The notes under the pieces were generated by a model that did not search any database, was not told the origin of the DNA, and worked only from the letters and a program-made list of their open reading frames with translations. From Rhizophagus irregularis (Eukaryota; Glomeromycota; Glomeromycetes; Glomerales; Glomeraceae), in assembly GCF_026210795.1 (NCBI RefSeq), contig NC_089442.1:3500501-3564500 (forward strand): a DNA stretch of 64,000 bases, given 5' to 3'. Shown here piece by piece: positions 43,499-57,120 of the stretch (position 1 is its first letter; each line of letters opens with the position of its first letter). Position numbers and translations under genes: made by a program.

Positions 43499-44460
43499 AA
43501 TTTTTTAATATGTAAGATAGATTAATCAAACCAAAAGACAGCGAAAATCCAGCATTGATGTGACCAAGTTGTCCATTCTTTGCATATTTTAATTAATCAA
43601 TTAATTAATTTGAAGTTTTCACAAGACAATTTTATGATTATTATAATCTGCATTCAAATGAAATCCTCTTTTTTTATAATGATTGATATCTTTATCATAA
43701 TCATGCTAAACGAGATTTTTTTCCTAAAATCGACCTGAATAATTTGGAATATTACAAATTTATTTAAAAAAATACGATCGTCATTATTACATCTAATCCA
43801 CTCTAACGTAATCATCTAAATATAATTATTTATCATAAATAATAAACTTCGCTAAAAAATCTAGCATTCTTCGAGAGTTTCAAAGAAATTCTGTGGAGAA
43901 CTGACTTCCCTTTCGGGCCGGTTTAATATTGTATGAAACGTAAGTTTATAAATCACCGCATGAAGAATTAATGTATTTTTAGGAACCCAATTAGAAGTGA
44001 CAAAACTGAACACAACATATCACATTATGTATCAATCAAATTGTTATGTTTACTATTTATATATTGAGATTTGAGAATCTTCGTTTATCGATTCTCCATG
44101 CATTGAAAAAGTCACAATAAAAACAAACACCCACCCCTAATTTAACTACGTAAGGTTTTTGTAACAAACTATCAACTGATTTTATATTTATATTTATTTT
44201 TTTTTTATTTATTTTTTATTTTTCTACATAACGAGCCATTCATTTTTTTTTCTTGGGCTTTCGCAACTCTAAGTTGCTTTTCTTTCTTCCAACTATAGTC
44301 AGATTCCTTCAATTCTCCCTACTTTACAGTTTTAATATTACCTTATAAATTCGACTATCATTTTCTCCATCATTCATATCACATACATGTATATAGAGAC
44401 TCTTTCCTTTTAAAATTTCCAAGAAAAAAAGATCGTATATATTTGATAAAAGTCTAGTGA
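43499..44460. other. Intergenic region between TOM40 and the TBC gene
   Basis: 960 bp of AT-rich DNA containing the 3' end of TOM40 (AATAAT/AATAAA-like words at 43800-43850) and the upstream region of the TBC gene. A T-rich run (44195-44250) and the pyrimidine-rich stretch before 44461 probably belong to the promoter and leader. No repeat ends were seen. Confidence 0.4.
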
Positions 44461-46813
44461 ATGCTTGCCGAAACTTCCAGCCCTAGAGACTCTTATTATT
44501 CGTCACTATTTGACGAGTACTCGTCACGTGGTGAAGAGAGAACTTACAATGGCTCAACTTGGAGTCATGCAGCAAATGCTGTGAAAAAGCGGCCTTCCCT
44601 AAATTTACACCCTCGCACTAATAGTATAAGCAGCCTAAAACGACAGCCTTCTTTTGATTGTCCCTCACCTGCATTTTCCAATTTAGTCTCTTCAAATTAT
44701 TCAAGTCCACTTAGTTCGTTATTTAACTATAAAACTGCTTCTGGTTCTTTTTCCCCTCCACCACCAAGTCCAGGATACGTTTTTACTCATTTTAGCTCAT
44801 ATAATAATGTGGAAAATAGAGAAAGTCTCACTAGCAATAAAACTGAAGAAAGATCTAACAGTTTAACAGTCCCTCTAGACACGAAAAGAAGTAGCTCAGA
44901 AAATCGTACTTCTTCTCCTTCAGGAAGCAGTGTCCTTGAAGATTATAATGATTATAATGATTATCATACAAGACCTTCTTCTACAAGTAGTTTCGAGGAT
45001 GCACCGAATTCAGTGTCAAATTCACTTGAAGTAACTCCAACGAAATCGCAAGATTCAACTCTGTCACAACAAATCTTAGATGAACATATTCAACAGCAAC
45101 AAGATAGTGATAGGTAATATATTTAATGATGAAGATGTTACATGTACAATTTTTTTTATATGCGCGTTTCATCTTACGCGTATAAATAATTTAGGGATCA
45201 ATATGGTTTTAGAAGGTCATTTCAATGGATTACCAAAAAGGAATATAATGAATTTGAATCATCTTACATACAAGTCCTACATAGACGTAAACAAAAATGG
45301 GACGCTGCTATTGCTGAAAATGGTGGTGTCATACCTGACAGATGTTCAAAAAGTGAGCTACACGTTTAATATCATAAAAATTGTCAAATAAAAATGGAGA
45401 GAAATGTTTCTAGCCGCATTTATTTCTAACATATCTAATTATTAATTATAAAGTGAAGAGATATGTACGTAAAGGTATACCTCCATCATTACGCGGAGAG
45501 GTATATATATTTTTATCAACTATCATGTAATAATCAAAATTTTATTCATTCAAATTTAATTTCTTATTATATTATAGGCATGGTTCCATTTTAGTGGTGC
45601 AGAAGCAAAGATGAGGGATCATATGGACTTTTATCAACAATTATTAATCAAAGCGCAAGATCCTCGGTACGAAAATGAGTATGTGGAAGTTATTGAAAGA
45701 GGTTGGATAAATGAATTATCATTTAAACGTTTTCAAGATGATTACTAATTATTAATTTTGTTAGATCTTCATCGCACTTTTCCTGAAAATATTAAATTTA
45801 AATCTACAGTAGTTTCAGAAGATGGTTCAACTTTTATCTCAACTGATAATGTCCCAATCATTCAATCACTACGTCGTGTACTAATAGCTTTTTCATTATA
45901 TTCACCTAACATTGGTTATTGTCAATCTCTTAATTACTTGGTTGGAATTCTTTTACTTTTTATGGAAGAGGAAAAGGCATTTTGGATGTTAGTAACTATC
46001 ATTCATGATTATTTGCCTGAAAATATGTATGATGTGACAATGGAAGGTGCAAATGTTGATCAAGCTGTTCTCATGATCTTAATAATGGAAAAAATGCCAC
46101 AAATATGGAACAGATTAAGCGGAGGATTTGGTTGGGATGTAGATAAATTAGATGGAAATATGCCAACAATTACGCTTGTCACAAGTCATTGGTTTTTGAC
46201 GTTATTTATTAACATTTTACCAATCGAGGTAATTATTTTTAGAACGTTAAATATATAATGATTTATTTGGATAATAATTTTTCTCCTTTCTTTATAGACA
46301 TTGTTAAGAGTGTGGGATTGTTTATTTTAGTAAGTGCTTTAAGTTTATGTTCAAGAAAATTCAATTTTATACATGCAATACTAAAATAAGGTTTATTTAC
46401 AGTGAAGGTAATAAAGTTTTATTTCGTGTAGCTTTAGCAATTATTAAATTAAATGAGGATAAGATTTTAGCAATAGATGATCCGATGGAAATATTTCAGC
46501 TAGTTCAGGTAAATGAGTTCTTGCTTATATTTTTTTTTTTTAAAAAAAAAGACTCATCTTTGTCAATATTGAATCACAGAATATGCCAAAGTGCTTGCTT
46601 GACTGTCATAAACTGATAGATGTAAGTAAAATATTTATTTGAACATTGTATTTTATTGTTAAAATATAATTTATTTATATTTAATAGGTATGTTTCCGTC
46701 GTCGTAAAGGAGTATCTGATATTTCACAAAAAGATATTGATAGACATAGAGAATTAATTCGTGAACGACGGAAAAAACGAGTAGGATCTATGTTATTTAA
46801 ACACAATAATTAG
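44461..46813 (+). CDS. TBC-domain Rab GTPase-activating protein
   Basis: Accelerates GTP hydrolysis by a Rab protein and so controls membrane traffic. Nine exons fit by phase: 44461-45113, 45195-45352, 45454-45500, 45578-45701, 45765-46228, 46298-46329, 46403-46508, 46580-46621 and 46688-46813. They give 583 residues. The first 210 residues are a Ser/Pro-rich, probably disordered region. The TBC domain starts at GIPPSLRGEAWFHFSG. The arginine finger is in DLHRTFPEN and the glutamine finger in GYCQSLNYLVG, both intact. It goes on with VTSHWFLTLFINILPIE and LLRVWDCLFYEG. The tail is basic (RRRKGVSD, RERRKKRVGS). The Rab partner cannot be told from sequence. Exon 4 ends in an unusual GTTGGA donor. 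Confidence 0.9.
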
Positions 46814-48001
46814 ATTTATATTATATTTACAGCATACAAAGTGTATTTAAATTAACCAAACAATATTTACAATACAATATTTAATTTGGTATATATAAAT
46901 TTATTATATACTGAATAATTTTTATTAAGGAATTTTTTTTCTTTTTTTTTGTTTTACAAAAAAATAATTAAAGTGTAAAGTGCCTGGTTATTAAAGTTTT
47001 AGAGCAATTGGATTCCAAGTTATTAGTATTAGATAGAGCTGTAGATATTGGAGATCCGCCACTCAACAGGATAATTTTATGACATTTTACGCAAATCATT
47101 TACAGCAGTTTTAATGATCTCTTAGCATAAAAATTTTAGGTATAGGTTTTCTTCAAACCAACTAAAATAATAAAGTAACAGAATATTCCTTTTTGGATAT
47201 AATTTGCCATTAAATAAGAGGAATCTTTCATTCTTTTATGCTTATTTTGAAGCCACGCTGTTTAGGTGTACTTAGTCACGTGCCGGTTGGACATCCAGTC
47301 ATCATTTTATAAATTTTATGGATTGCTGATCGTTTATCCTAAAGTAAATTATGGCCAAATGCAGGTTATATTTAAAGAATATTTAACTAATTATTCAATT
47401 TAAGACCTTTTTACAGTCCTTAAAATAACTAATTTCAACTTTTGTATTTATTAATATCTATATACTGTTAATTAATAATGGTCCTATTTTATTATGCTAA
47501 CTTTTATATCATCATTATTTATTATTTACAATTTTGTCTCAATAACCACATCTCGATTTTGTCTAAATATTTATAATATTCTGTTATAAAAAAAATCAAA
47601 AAAATTCACAATATAAAATAATCAATTAGAATAATAAATTATATTATTTTACAACTTAAAACAAAATAAAATTCGATTCATTATAATAGTAAAATAGCAA
47701 GATGCGAGCCGAAATCTGGTTAAATAGATAAAATGAGAATAAATATAAGCTACTATATCATCACTTTAACTTGTTAATGAATTGTATGAAAGTAAAAGTC
47801 TAAAGTCTGTAAAATATAATAAAACAATCGAGTTAAATCCATGGAATAAAAATTTTGTAAACCACAAAAGGTAATTTAATTAATACAAGATAATTTAATT
47901 ATTAAAATAAAAAACTTTTTGCCTTCCAGAGATAAATATACAATAATGCTATTATCGATACAATGATCCAAGTGATCAGAAATAAAAATAAACCTTGAAG
48001 T
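46814..48001. other. Intergenic region between convergent TBC and exportin-7 genes
   Basis: About 1.2 kb of AT-rich DNA holding two 3' ends. A less AT-rich patch (47220-47340) with GTGCCGGTTGGACATCC does not read as protein over a useful length. No element ends were recognised. Confidence 0.35.
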
Positions 48002-51000
48002 TCACATAGTCATTTTCATATCCATAGGTGGTGCTACCAATATAACATTATCATTCGTTAATTCTCTTTTAAATGTACTGAGATTCTGGGTAAATCGATC
48101 TCTATTTTTGGATATCAGACTAATTTCAACATCTTGCATTAATGAAGACAATGCCTAATGAAATAAAAAAAAAGATATAAAACTATTGATACATTAGCAA
48201 TATAAATTTTATTTGTGATAAATATATTTCACCTTTGCAAGGATATCTCTTCTTTCAGGCAATTGGTATAAAACTAGGTTACGAGTATACTGTTCCCAGT
48301 ACTTTTTTTTAAACGGGAGAATTAATATATAATAAATTAATTATTAAGGTTCTAAAGGAGTAAATATTATGGATAATTTGTAATCTTACATCTGGGTTCA
48401 GCAAAATTAAACAAAGTAATGGACGTGAGAGCGACCACTGATTTTGACGTTCTTCGAATAGCACTGCACTAAAGTTGGCTGTAAATAAATAAGGCAATAT
48501 ATTTGGGTATTGGGTTAAATAAGAGAGGAGCCAATGTTGTTTTGGCTTTTGTTTGGCAGTTTGTTGGATTACAAAAGTACAAATATGGTCAATCGCACTA
48601 CAAGCAGCAGAACATTGGGAACCATGTAGGAACTATTAAGGATGAAAATTGATAATGAGATTTTCTTAACCCAATATGACCTGTAAAAGGATATCAAATT
48701 GTTGAATGCCCTCTGCAAGAGCACGCATAATATAAAGGAATGCATTTGAATTCATAGAAGATAATGCCATCATATGTTCGTTAGTGAATGTATCTAGCCA
48801 ATCGTAAAACGTTTTTGAAAGTTTTGGGTACATCTGAGATTAATTAATACAAATAAAAATTAATTGGATTTCTCAAGAATTATTAATATACGAATTATAT
48901 TTCTTACAAGGATATCATCGAATGGGACACAAAGCATCATTTCGAACGAGGTATTGAGAGCTATTTCAAGAGCTTTGTCGCCATAAAGTTCGAAAACTCC
49001 AAAATTGACATATCTTCCCGCAAAGGATTTCGTTAAGATACTAAAACAAATTGATATTCCTTTATATCTAGGTAAAATAAGAATAAATTTAATTTAAATT
49101 CAAGAAAAATATCTTGCATAACATCATATTACCTACTTTTCAGCATATTTATCTTGACTATTAAAAGGACGTCCAATAATTTGCCGTCCTAAAAAATTAT
49201 AACATGAAGTTTGTGTAATGATCCAGAATAACGAAATAAAATAATATAGTTAACGGATTACCATAAGTCGAGATTACTTTACTGTCAAGGTTTTTCGAAA
49301 GAAAAAAAAATTTTAATAAATAAACACATATACTCAAACGCGCGATTAAATGATGCTGCAACATATACCTCGTTTCCCGGAATAATAAAATACCATTTGG
49401 TGAGGAAATATCGAAATTCAATCTCTGTGATCTATTATTTACAAATTCTAGAAAAAACTTTAAAATCGCAATTGCTAATGGATCATTATCCCAAGCTTCT
49501 AATGCATAATATAAAATTGGAATATATTGAGGGTAAAACCATTCAAAAAACACCAAAAAATTCTTTCTGCTCTGAATTGCAGAAAGAAATCCTCTCAAAT
49601 CGCGAAAAATACCCGAAATGGTCGCCTAATTTATACAATCAAAGAAATTTTTTAATAATTCCTACTAATAATTTAGTTGTAAGTAACTACTCACTTTAAC
49701 AGCCGGCTGTCTAAAAGCATCTAGTGAATTTAAAGCACCAAGTTCGGTCAGTGTGATATCCCAAGGTTTAACAAAATTTTCAAAGTCTCTTTCAACATTA
49801 TCCTCTGCAAATAATATTCTTGAAAGAGCGGAATAATAGATCATACGCGATCGCAAATTATTTGTAGTGTCAAGAAAAGGAAAATTTTTAATGGTGTGGT
49901 TTCGTAGAATATACTGCACAATATCAAGTTTTCGCAGAAGCCTGACAGAACTATATCTAAAGGTAATTTTGTAATATATTAGTATCATCTATAAATCAAA
50001 TATATTCGAATCTTGATAAAATCCTACCCGCCAGCCAAATCGTTGAACAATGTCACACTACGTTGAATTATTTTTGAACTATGGCTCCATCCTTCAAGAT
50101 TCTTTGCTCTAAAAATAAATTGAATATATGAAATAACCATAAATTTTTACAAGATAAAAAAATGATGGGAAACTTACATCCTTTGAATAATAGCATTTAA
50201 TAACTATCGACAAAGATTAATAAATATCATAAACTGTTACAAACTTCTCCCTAGAAAATATAAAGACAGAAGGATAGATAAATATTATGACAAACCATAG
50301 ATTGATCGTTATATCCAATATCAGATAATTTGCTATAAACTTTTGAAACTCTTTGTGCGCTTTCACCAATATAACTCTTGCGAAATTGCTGGAAAAAGTA
50401 AATTAATGCTAATTCAAATTTTTCGTAACCACTACCACTGGTGCGCTGTTATAAATAAAGAAAGAAAGTGGAATGAAATATAAAGATATTAAATAGATCG
50501 ATGGAACAAACAAATTGTATATAAATACCGGTGCATTCCATTGCTCGTTCATATCCATTAGTTGTAGAATCTGACATGTAAGCTCACCATCTATCAAATC
50601 TTGATCTTCGGTGCTAATATAAGTCTTTCAACAAATACTAATTAATCATAGCTATACACTTACGTAAAATGCGAAAATCTTCTTTACCTGTCGACCTCCA
50701 ACCATCCCTCCAATCATGTACATAAGCCAGGCAAATTTCGCTAATAAAGTGTTAAAGGAGTATTATCAGAATGAATTAAATTATTTTTTTGAAATTAAAA
50801 TAATTGCAAATAAGTTACTTTCAATTGTATCAAAGAATTGGGTATAGGAATCGTCAACAATTCCAGCGTTCATTTGTGTATATAATTCCTACGTAAAAAT
50901 TGAACCGGATACCGTTAGTGACTAAAAAATTATGCAATTAACAAAGGTATTGACAAACCCATACTTTATATTGATTGAAAATTGGTTGAAACACATTATT

Positions 51001-53404
51001 AATGCTTTTCTGAGATTCATCATATTTATAACGCGCAATATTTGCAAACATTTCGAGATCGTCTATGAGGGCATCTTCATTCTCCAGGGGATCTTCAAAA
51101 AAAAAAAGAAAAATATTAATTTATAAAGTTACCAAATTATATACATATACATAAATGACGTACCATCGATAGAACCATTTAATATTTGTTCCACTGATTG
51201 AATTTTAGAACTTATATATGCTTCAGTTAGCTAACAATTAACATTCATTATTTTTAATATTTAATAACTTAAATAAGATAAATTATCATATACTAAAATT
51301 AATTACTTTGCTTGAAATTATATCTAATTTATTGGTGGAACCCGGACGCGAACTTCCAGCAGACGAATACATTTTGGACCAAAATGTAAGCAAATACTGA
51401 ATACTATTTGGTACAAACTAATGTAAATTAAAAATAAATGTTTTCCATCCTTTATTAATTTCTAAAGAATAAAACTAATTTTAATAAATTTAATTACCTG
51501 CCAACTGTTAAATCCTTTTATAGTGAAATCGGCAACCAAATCAATCCAATCACTATATCCAGATTTCTCAGTTATCTCACTCCATTGATATGTCGATCTA
51601 AATCTTGAAAGAAGACGGCAAAACTCGTGATAGTTGTCCAAATCGGACAAGCCTATTGAACCTATTATTATTTCATTAATTCCTTGCATCAATGCATGAA
51701 GGAATTTAGAACGTTCTTCTTCATTAAATAGTGACCGACGAATCGAAGAAATTTGAACAAGCACTTCCATAACCTTGAACGCAAATGTACGGCGATATTT
51801 TAAGTAAAATTATGAATTATGTTTAATAGAATATTATCATCAAACATACTTGACTCGAATGTGGTGGTTGAAAACGTTTATAAGCCTCGAACATTGTCTG
51901 AAGGAAAGTTTGGTCTTCGATTGTTGAACGCCAAGAAGACGTTACCTGAAAATAATTCATGTTAAATACATAAACACTATATTTCATTCATATTAAAATT
52001 CATAGTTTAACTTACTTGAATACTTCCAACGTCTTCACCAGACTCGTCCGGAGTTGTACCAATGAAATCAAATGCCAAACAATTGCGAAGCAATATCAAA
52101 CAATATTCTTTTACTCTACGTTCTTGATTATCTTCAAATCAAAACAAATATTTTTATATATACTTAGACAATAGGCTTATTTAATATTATGAAAAGAGGA
52201 TTATAAAATACCATTCGTGAACGCCATTTCTCCGTTCAATATTTGACGTAAAACTACCAAACCCAATCGGAAAATGTCTAATAATTCAGAATCCCTAAAC
52301 CCAATAGCTTTTTTTATAAAATAATAATAATAATAAAATATAATAATAAAATAAATAGTAACAAAATATGACTTAAAAAAAACATAAATAAAAAACCTGT
52401 TTTTCTTTGTCTTGCCATATTTCGCGGAGATTGCTGATTCATCTCAGCAACGACAGTAGATAATACTTGCAAACCTACAATCCTATGGTCTACAGTAGAC
52501 TACATATATAATCACATAAATAATTATGTGTAATTTATTCCTGACAATTCAAATTCTTAAGGGTAGCTATTAAGATTAGCAGGAATATTATAAATTAACA
52601 ATAGACAAAATTACCTGTATAAATTTTGATAGTTCATTAGTTATATTTTTGAATTCATCGTCTTCGAACCATCCAACTTTTGTTATAGTTGCAATCAGTT
52701 GTGCAAGCGAAGACAAGACAAATGGCTGATAATCAGGATGTACAGCCAAATAATTGAATAAAAAACTTCCTTTTAATTGTTTAAAATTTATTATTATTAT
52801 CACAATTCATGTTAAAAAAAAAAGAAAGAAAATAATAACAAAAATGAGATGAACAAATAATTTTGTGAAAAAACACGCTTTTTATTTGCTTATAACAAAC
52901 TATACGAAAAAAAAGCATTAAATCCCAAAGGGATAAAAAAAAGAATTTTTTATTGAGCAAACCCATACTCAGTTCTAATTTTTGTTTCGATGTGAACATA
53001 GAATAATGATCCAAGACCAGACTCTTTAACCTCGCCGACGCAAATAATTGAGCATACGGCGAGGTTGAATTTTCCAAAAGCCATTGACAATACATGGAAG
53101 ATTCAGTTGGGGATTGAATTTTTACACCCAGAGGGTTGTTTGGCAAACCATTTGACCCGTTGGTACGTGGAGATAAAGTCTCGGAGAAGGTTGGAAAGGC
53201 GTTGTCTAGTAACTTTTCGGCCTTTGCGCGTTGTTCTTGAGACTTTGGGGAATATAATTCTGTCCACAGACCATATAAAGAAATGGAACCAAATTTTGAG
53301 CAACACGCGTATTGCTAGTGAGCAAAAAAGGGGAGGTTTCTTTAACCTTGACAAAGGGATTCCAGATATAAGATATTTTGATTTTGATTTCGCGTTTCAT
53401 TCAT
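48002..53404 (-). CDS. XPO7: Exportin-7 (Ran-binding karyopherin)
   Basis: A nuclear transport receptor of the importin-beta family that carries cargo through nuclear pores in a RanGTP-dependent way. I assigned the first exons by phase: 53404-53347 (MNETRNQNQNILYLESLC), 53259-52969 (SQEQRAKAEKLLDNAF, ENSTSPYAQLFASARLKSLV), 52769-52615 (FLFNYLAVHPDYQPFVLSSL, GWFEDDEFKNITNELSKFIQ) and one at about 52505-52396 (DHRIVGLQVLSTVVAEMNQQ). Roughly twenty further short exons follow, including LDNYHEFCRLLSRFRSTYQW (about 51600) and WSHSSKI/VTLFN-type blocks near 50070. The last exon ends ISLISKNRDRFTQNLSTFKR and TNDNVILVAPPM at 48002. N- and C-terminal ends both match the exportin-7 pattern. Exon borders in the middle are not individually resolved here. 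Confidence 0.88.
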
Positions 53405-53681
53405 CGTTCTAAAAAAGATTTGTTTCAGATTGTAAAACAGCAAGGCACTCTCAGTTTCTTTACAAGAAGTTTTATAAATAATTTTCGGTTAAAAAAAAAA
53501 TTTTTTTAACTATTAAATAGCTACTTATGAAAAATCAGATGACATCTTATCGCAGATGTTACATCAACGTCTAGTTTATAAGGAAATTACTGACGCAACT
53601 ACTACTTATTCAACGCAGACTATAAAAATAATTAACTACTGTATTTAGGCGTAGGATTATTAAATTTATTTTTCGACTACA
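53405..53681. promoter_or_regulatory. Divergent promoter region, exportin-7 / oxysterol-binding gene
   Basis: 277 bp separate the two start codons, so both promoters must lie here. It contains a T/A run (53490-53512) and an AT-rich core; no TATA box is obvious in either direction. Shared regulation is possible but is inference from spacing alone. Confidence 0.45.
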
Positions 53682-55406
53682 ATGGCCGACGACGAAAATT
53701 CCAACGATACAGAGGTTCTTGATGAGGAACCACGTAGCATATTGCTGGGACTCATCTCACAATTACGCAAAGGAATGGATTTACATAGAGTTACCCTACC
53801 AACATTCGTCCTAGAACCGCGAAGTATGCTGGAAAGGATCACAGATTTTATGAGCCATCCTGAATTAATTTTAAAGTATGTCTTTTGCGAATAATTTTAA
53901 CTAGTAGATCCGATACAAACTCTTTAGTTTCTTCTTTATCGAATAGGTCATGTTCTATGAAACTATAGACACGGGTCACTCTGTGACACTCAAGATCTAA
54001 TAACTGTGCGTATCTAATTTTTTTTTTTGATTAATAAAATTTTTCTTTAGTGTCCCAAAGGAAGAAGATCCTGTTAACCGATTTGTGAATGTAGTAAGAT
54101 ACTACCTATCAGGATGGCATATAAAGCCAAAGGTATTGGCTTGAGGTCGAGAGAGACATGGGATTTTTTAAAATAAATTTTAATAATGAAAATTTTCATT
54201 TCAGGGAGTGAAAAAACCTTATAATCCTGTATTAGGCGAACGTTTTCGCGCACGATGGCAATTTGCTGATAATACTGAAGCTTTATTTGTATCTGAACAA
54301 GTTTCTCATCATCCCCCGATTTCAGCTTATTATTATGTAAGCCCCGAAAATAACATAATTATTGTTGGAGACATACGACCAAAATCCAAATTCCTAGGGA
54401 ACAGTGCGGCAACTTTAATGCAAGGCGAATCTAAAATTATATTTACTAATCGTCCCGGAGAAGTTTATCGGATTGCCATGCCAAATGTGTATGCACGAGG
54501 TATTCTTTTTGGAAGGATGGTATTGGAATTAGGTGATAATTCTACAGTTAGATGTGAAAAGAATGATTTGATTTGTGAATTAGAATTTCGAACCAAGGTA
54601 ATCTCTTTTTTTGATTGAAATTAATTCCAGTTATTGTAATAATATTTGATATTATGCAATTTTATAAGGGTTTCTTTACCGGCGCGTATAATTCAATCTA
54701 CGGAAAAATAAAGCGTGAATCTACAGGAGAATCCCTTTATGAAATTACCGGAAAATGGTCGGACATCATGTACATTAAGGATCTTCGGGTATATAATGTA
54801 TTTTTATTTATGATTTTTAAAATTCATATGTTAACATAATTTATTTAAAAACTGACAGACTGGACATAAGGAAGTTTTATTTAATGTTCACGAATCTAAA
54901 ATATATCCAAAGATCGTGGCTCCAGAAGAAGAACAAGAAGAAAATGAATCCCGGAGGTATAAGCTTTCTACGTCTTAAATATGATGTAAATATTTATATA
55001 CTACAAGGTTAAAATATGTGAAATTCATTTATAGATTATGGTCAAAAGTAACCAGCGCCTTAATAGGGAGAAATTTGGATCTTGCCACGGAAGAAAAAAC
55101 ATTGATTGAGGATAAGCAACGTAATGAAGCCAAACTTCGAGAAGCTGAAGGAATTGATTGGAGACCCCGATATTTTTTTTGTGAAAATGATGAATATAAC
55201 TTCAAACTAACACAGTGAGAAATCTATTCGTATTTTATTCTTCTTATTATTATAATTTCCTTTTTAACATTTCATCCCAATTGGTTAGTATTTCAAAAGA
55301 TCCACAGACTGCAAAAAATCAAATCGAATCCTTTATTTTCTCTTCAAATTCACCACCTGGATTCCATTCACCAAATGGGCCTCATCATCATAATCATGAC
55401 GATTAG
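53682..55406 (+). CDS. Oxysterol-binding protein (short OSBP/Osh family)
   Basis: A lipid-transfer protein that moves sterols or phosphatidylserine against phosphoinositides at membrane contact sites. Seven exons fit by phase: 53682-53875, 54051-54132, 54205-54597, 54669-54788, 54859-54956, 55035-55214 and 55289-55406. They give 394 residues, the size of short Osh proteins without PH or ankyrin domains (Osh4-Osh7 type). Landmarks: [20 protein letters not shown] (lid and start of the barrel), [16 protein letters not shown], and the family signature [14 protein letters not shown] (about 54295), with both His residues that contact phosphoinositide. Then come [14 protein letters not shown] and [14 protein letters not shown]. 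The His-rich end (HHHNHDD) is unusual. The last splice (acceptor at 55288) is the least certain. Confidence 0.9.
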
Positions 55407-56043
55407 TTATATATTGACATTTAGATATACTTTTGAATAATAGACTATCGTGGTCCTCTATTTGAAGAGGATCAGCAAATCAGGATGTTTTCAGATGTTG
55501 GTAGAATGTCAAGCATTAATTTAGATATTTTGTGTCGTCTTTTTATTATATTATTTTTCACGAATAAGATAAATTAAATTATGAAAGGCATTCACAGATA
55601 GTTTATGGTATTCGTCAGGTAAGTTTGATAATTAATTTCTTATTAATATGTGTAATATCCATCATTTACTTAATTCTTCAAGTCTAAATGTAATCATTGA
55701 ATTGATATGCACGAAAAGCAAATGTAATTTTATTTTTACTAAATAATAATTGGTGCACATTTAAATCATATGATTTCATAAGGGGATCCCTGCGCAAACC
55801 ATAATGATGTAAAGCTAACAATTCGTCAAATTGGATTTCTGTTTGATTTTATGAATTCTTTGAATCTATATACATTCCAGTACAAATCGTACCCGATGAT
55901 GTTACATTCCAATATGTGGAGCTATTTTACCAGGATTCCGGATAATTATAATAGAGATCATATCCATGGTACAATTATAATTCAAGAGAAATATACATAA
56001 ACTTGATCATTTACTATTCTCTTTTATCCTATAAAAAATAATA
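55407..56043. other. Downstream region of the oxysterol-binding gene
   Basis: Contains the 3' end of the gene and mixed-composition DNA. Short frames near 55440-55530 and 55790-55960 do not form a recognisable protein. No element ends were seen until the hairpins that follow. Confidence 0.3.
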
Positions 56044-56181
56044 TTAGCCGTTAACCCGTTGCTTTGCAACGGTATACATACAGTACATGTAAAAAAGCGT
56101 AACCTGTATGTAACAGGTAATACAGGCAATATAATATAAAAATATTTGTACATGTTAGTCACCCGTTGCTTTGCAACGGGT
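56044..56181 (-). mobile_element. Two Helitron-like 3' termini in tandem
   Basis: On the minus strand, a perfect hairpin CCGTTGCAAAGCAACGG (56072-56056) is followed 8 bp later by CTAA at 56047-56044 and then a T. This is the layout of a Helitron 3' end. A second hairpin ACCCGTTGCAAAGCAACGGGT lies at 56181-56161, with CTAA 2 bp beyond. A matching 5' TC end would lie to the right, but I could not identify it. Confidence 0.4.
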
Positions 56182-56189
56182 GGGGGAGA

Positions 56190-57112
56190 AAAAAATTAAT
56201 TCTGGCCGGAATTATGTGATCGGCGCAGGAATTTCCTTTTTTGGAATATTTGTGAAACAAAAATTTTTGTGGGAAGCAAAATTTCCTTTTTTGAAGTTTG
56301 TGTAACGTCATGTGACAAAGTGCCAATGGGAGCAATATTACGCATAGTGCTTCGATCCGGATGAAAACTTGAATATTTTCATGTGGCAATTATAGCTGAA
56401 AAAGATTATGAATTTCAGATTTAAACAGACTATAATTTAAACCAACATTAAAGTATTATTATCCCAAATATTTATACTAATTCTGGCCAAACTCATAGTG
56501 CCAACAAAATTTAATGAAATTCAATCCAGATGAAAATCCAGATAAAACCACTATGGATCAAAGTACTAGTTACGCAATTCAAATTTATTTTTACAGGGTA
56601 TTCTAAACATTACGATTACACACAAAAACAATTATTATATAGTATATATACTGTATAATGGGGTCATAGTACTCTAGGTATGATACAAATTTTAGGAAGT
56701 TGGAGGCTATATTATATAAAGGGGTACTGTGGGGGTACTGTGCATGGGTAGGCCAAAATTAGCCTAATTCTACCAGAACTAAGATAAAATCTCCATGTAA
56801 AATATCTGGGTATTTTAAATTTCTTCAAAATTTTTTTAGAGGGGTGTAGAAGGGTACTATAGCCCCTATTATATGGTAGATATAGATATAGATATAGATA
56901 TAAAGATCCTTTTTTGACATATGACTTTATATATATTTAGTAATAATCGTAATTTGTTTTTAAATTTTTATTTCTTTTAATAAATTCCATATTTTCAGTA
57001 CATATTTTGCAATTCTTAACAATATAAATGACATCTAATCTGATTTACATATTAATCTCTTCATTTAAAAAATACACTTTTTTATTTTGCATATAACATT
57101 TTTTTTTTTATA
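56190..57112. other. Repeat-like DNA with GGCC(A/G)GAATT words
   Basis: No gene is seen. Scattered words such as TTCTGGCCGGAATTA and CTGGCCAAACTCATAGTGCC recur here, in the MITE interiors at 29.9-30.1, 24.8 and 58.0 kb, and near 57400. A short GATATA tandem (TAGATATAGATATAGATATA) lies at 56878-56900. Confidence 0.4.
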
Positions 57113-57120
57113 CTACTTAT

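Noticed and set aside
53103-53412. Three overlapping frames near the start of exportin-7
   Set aside because: Only the frame giving LESLC, a spliced Glu, then LYSPKSQEQRAKAEKLL fits the family; the others are shadows.
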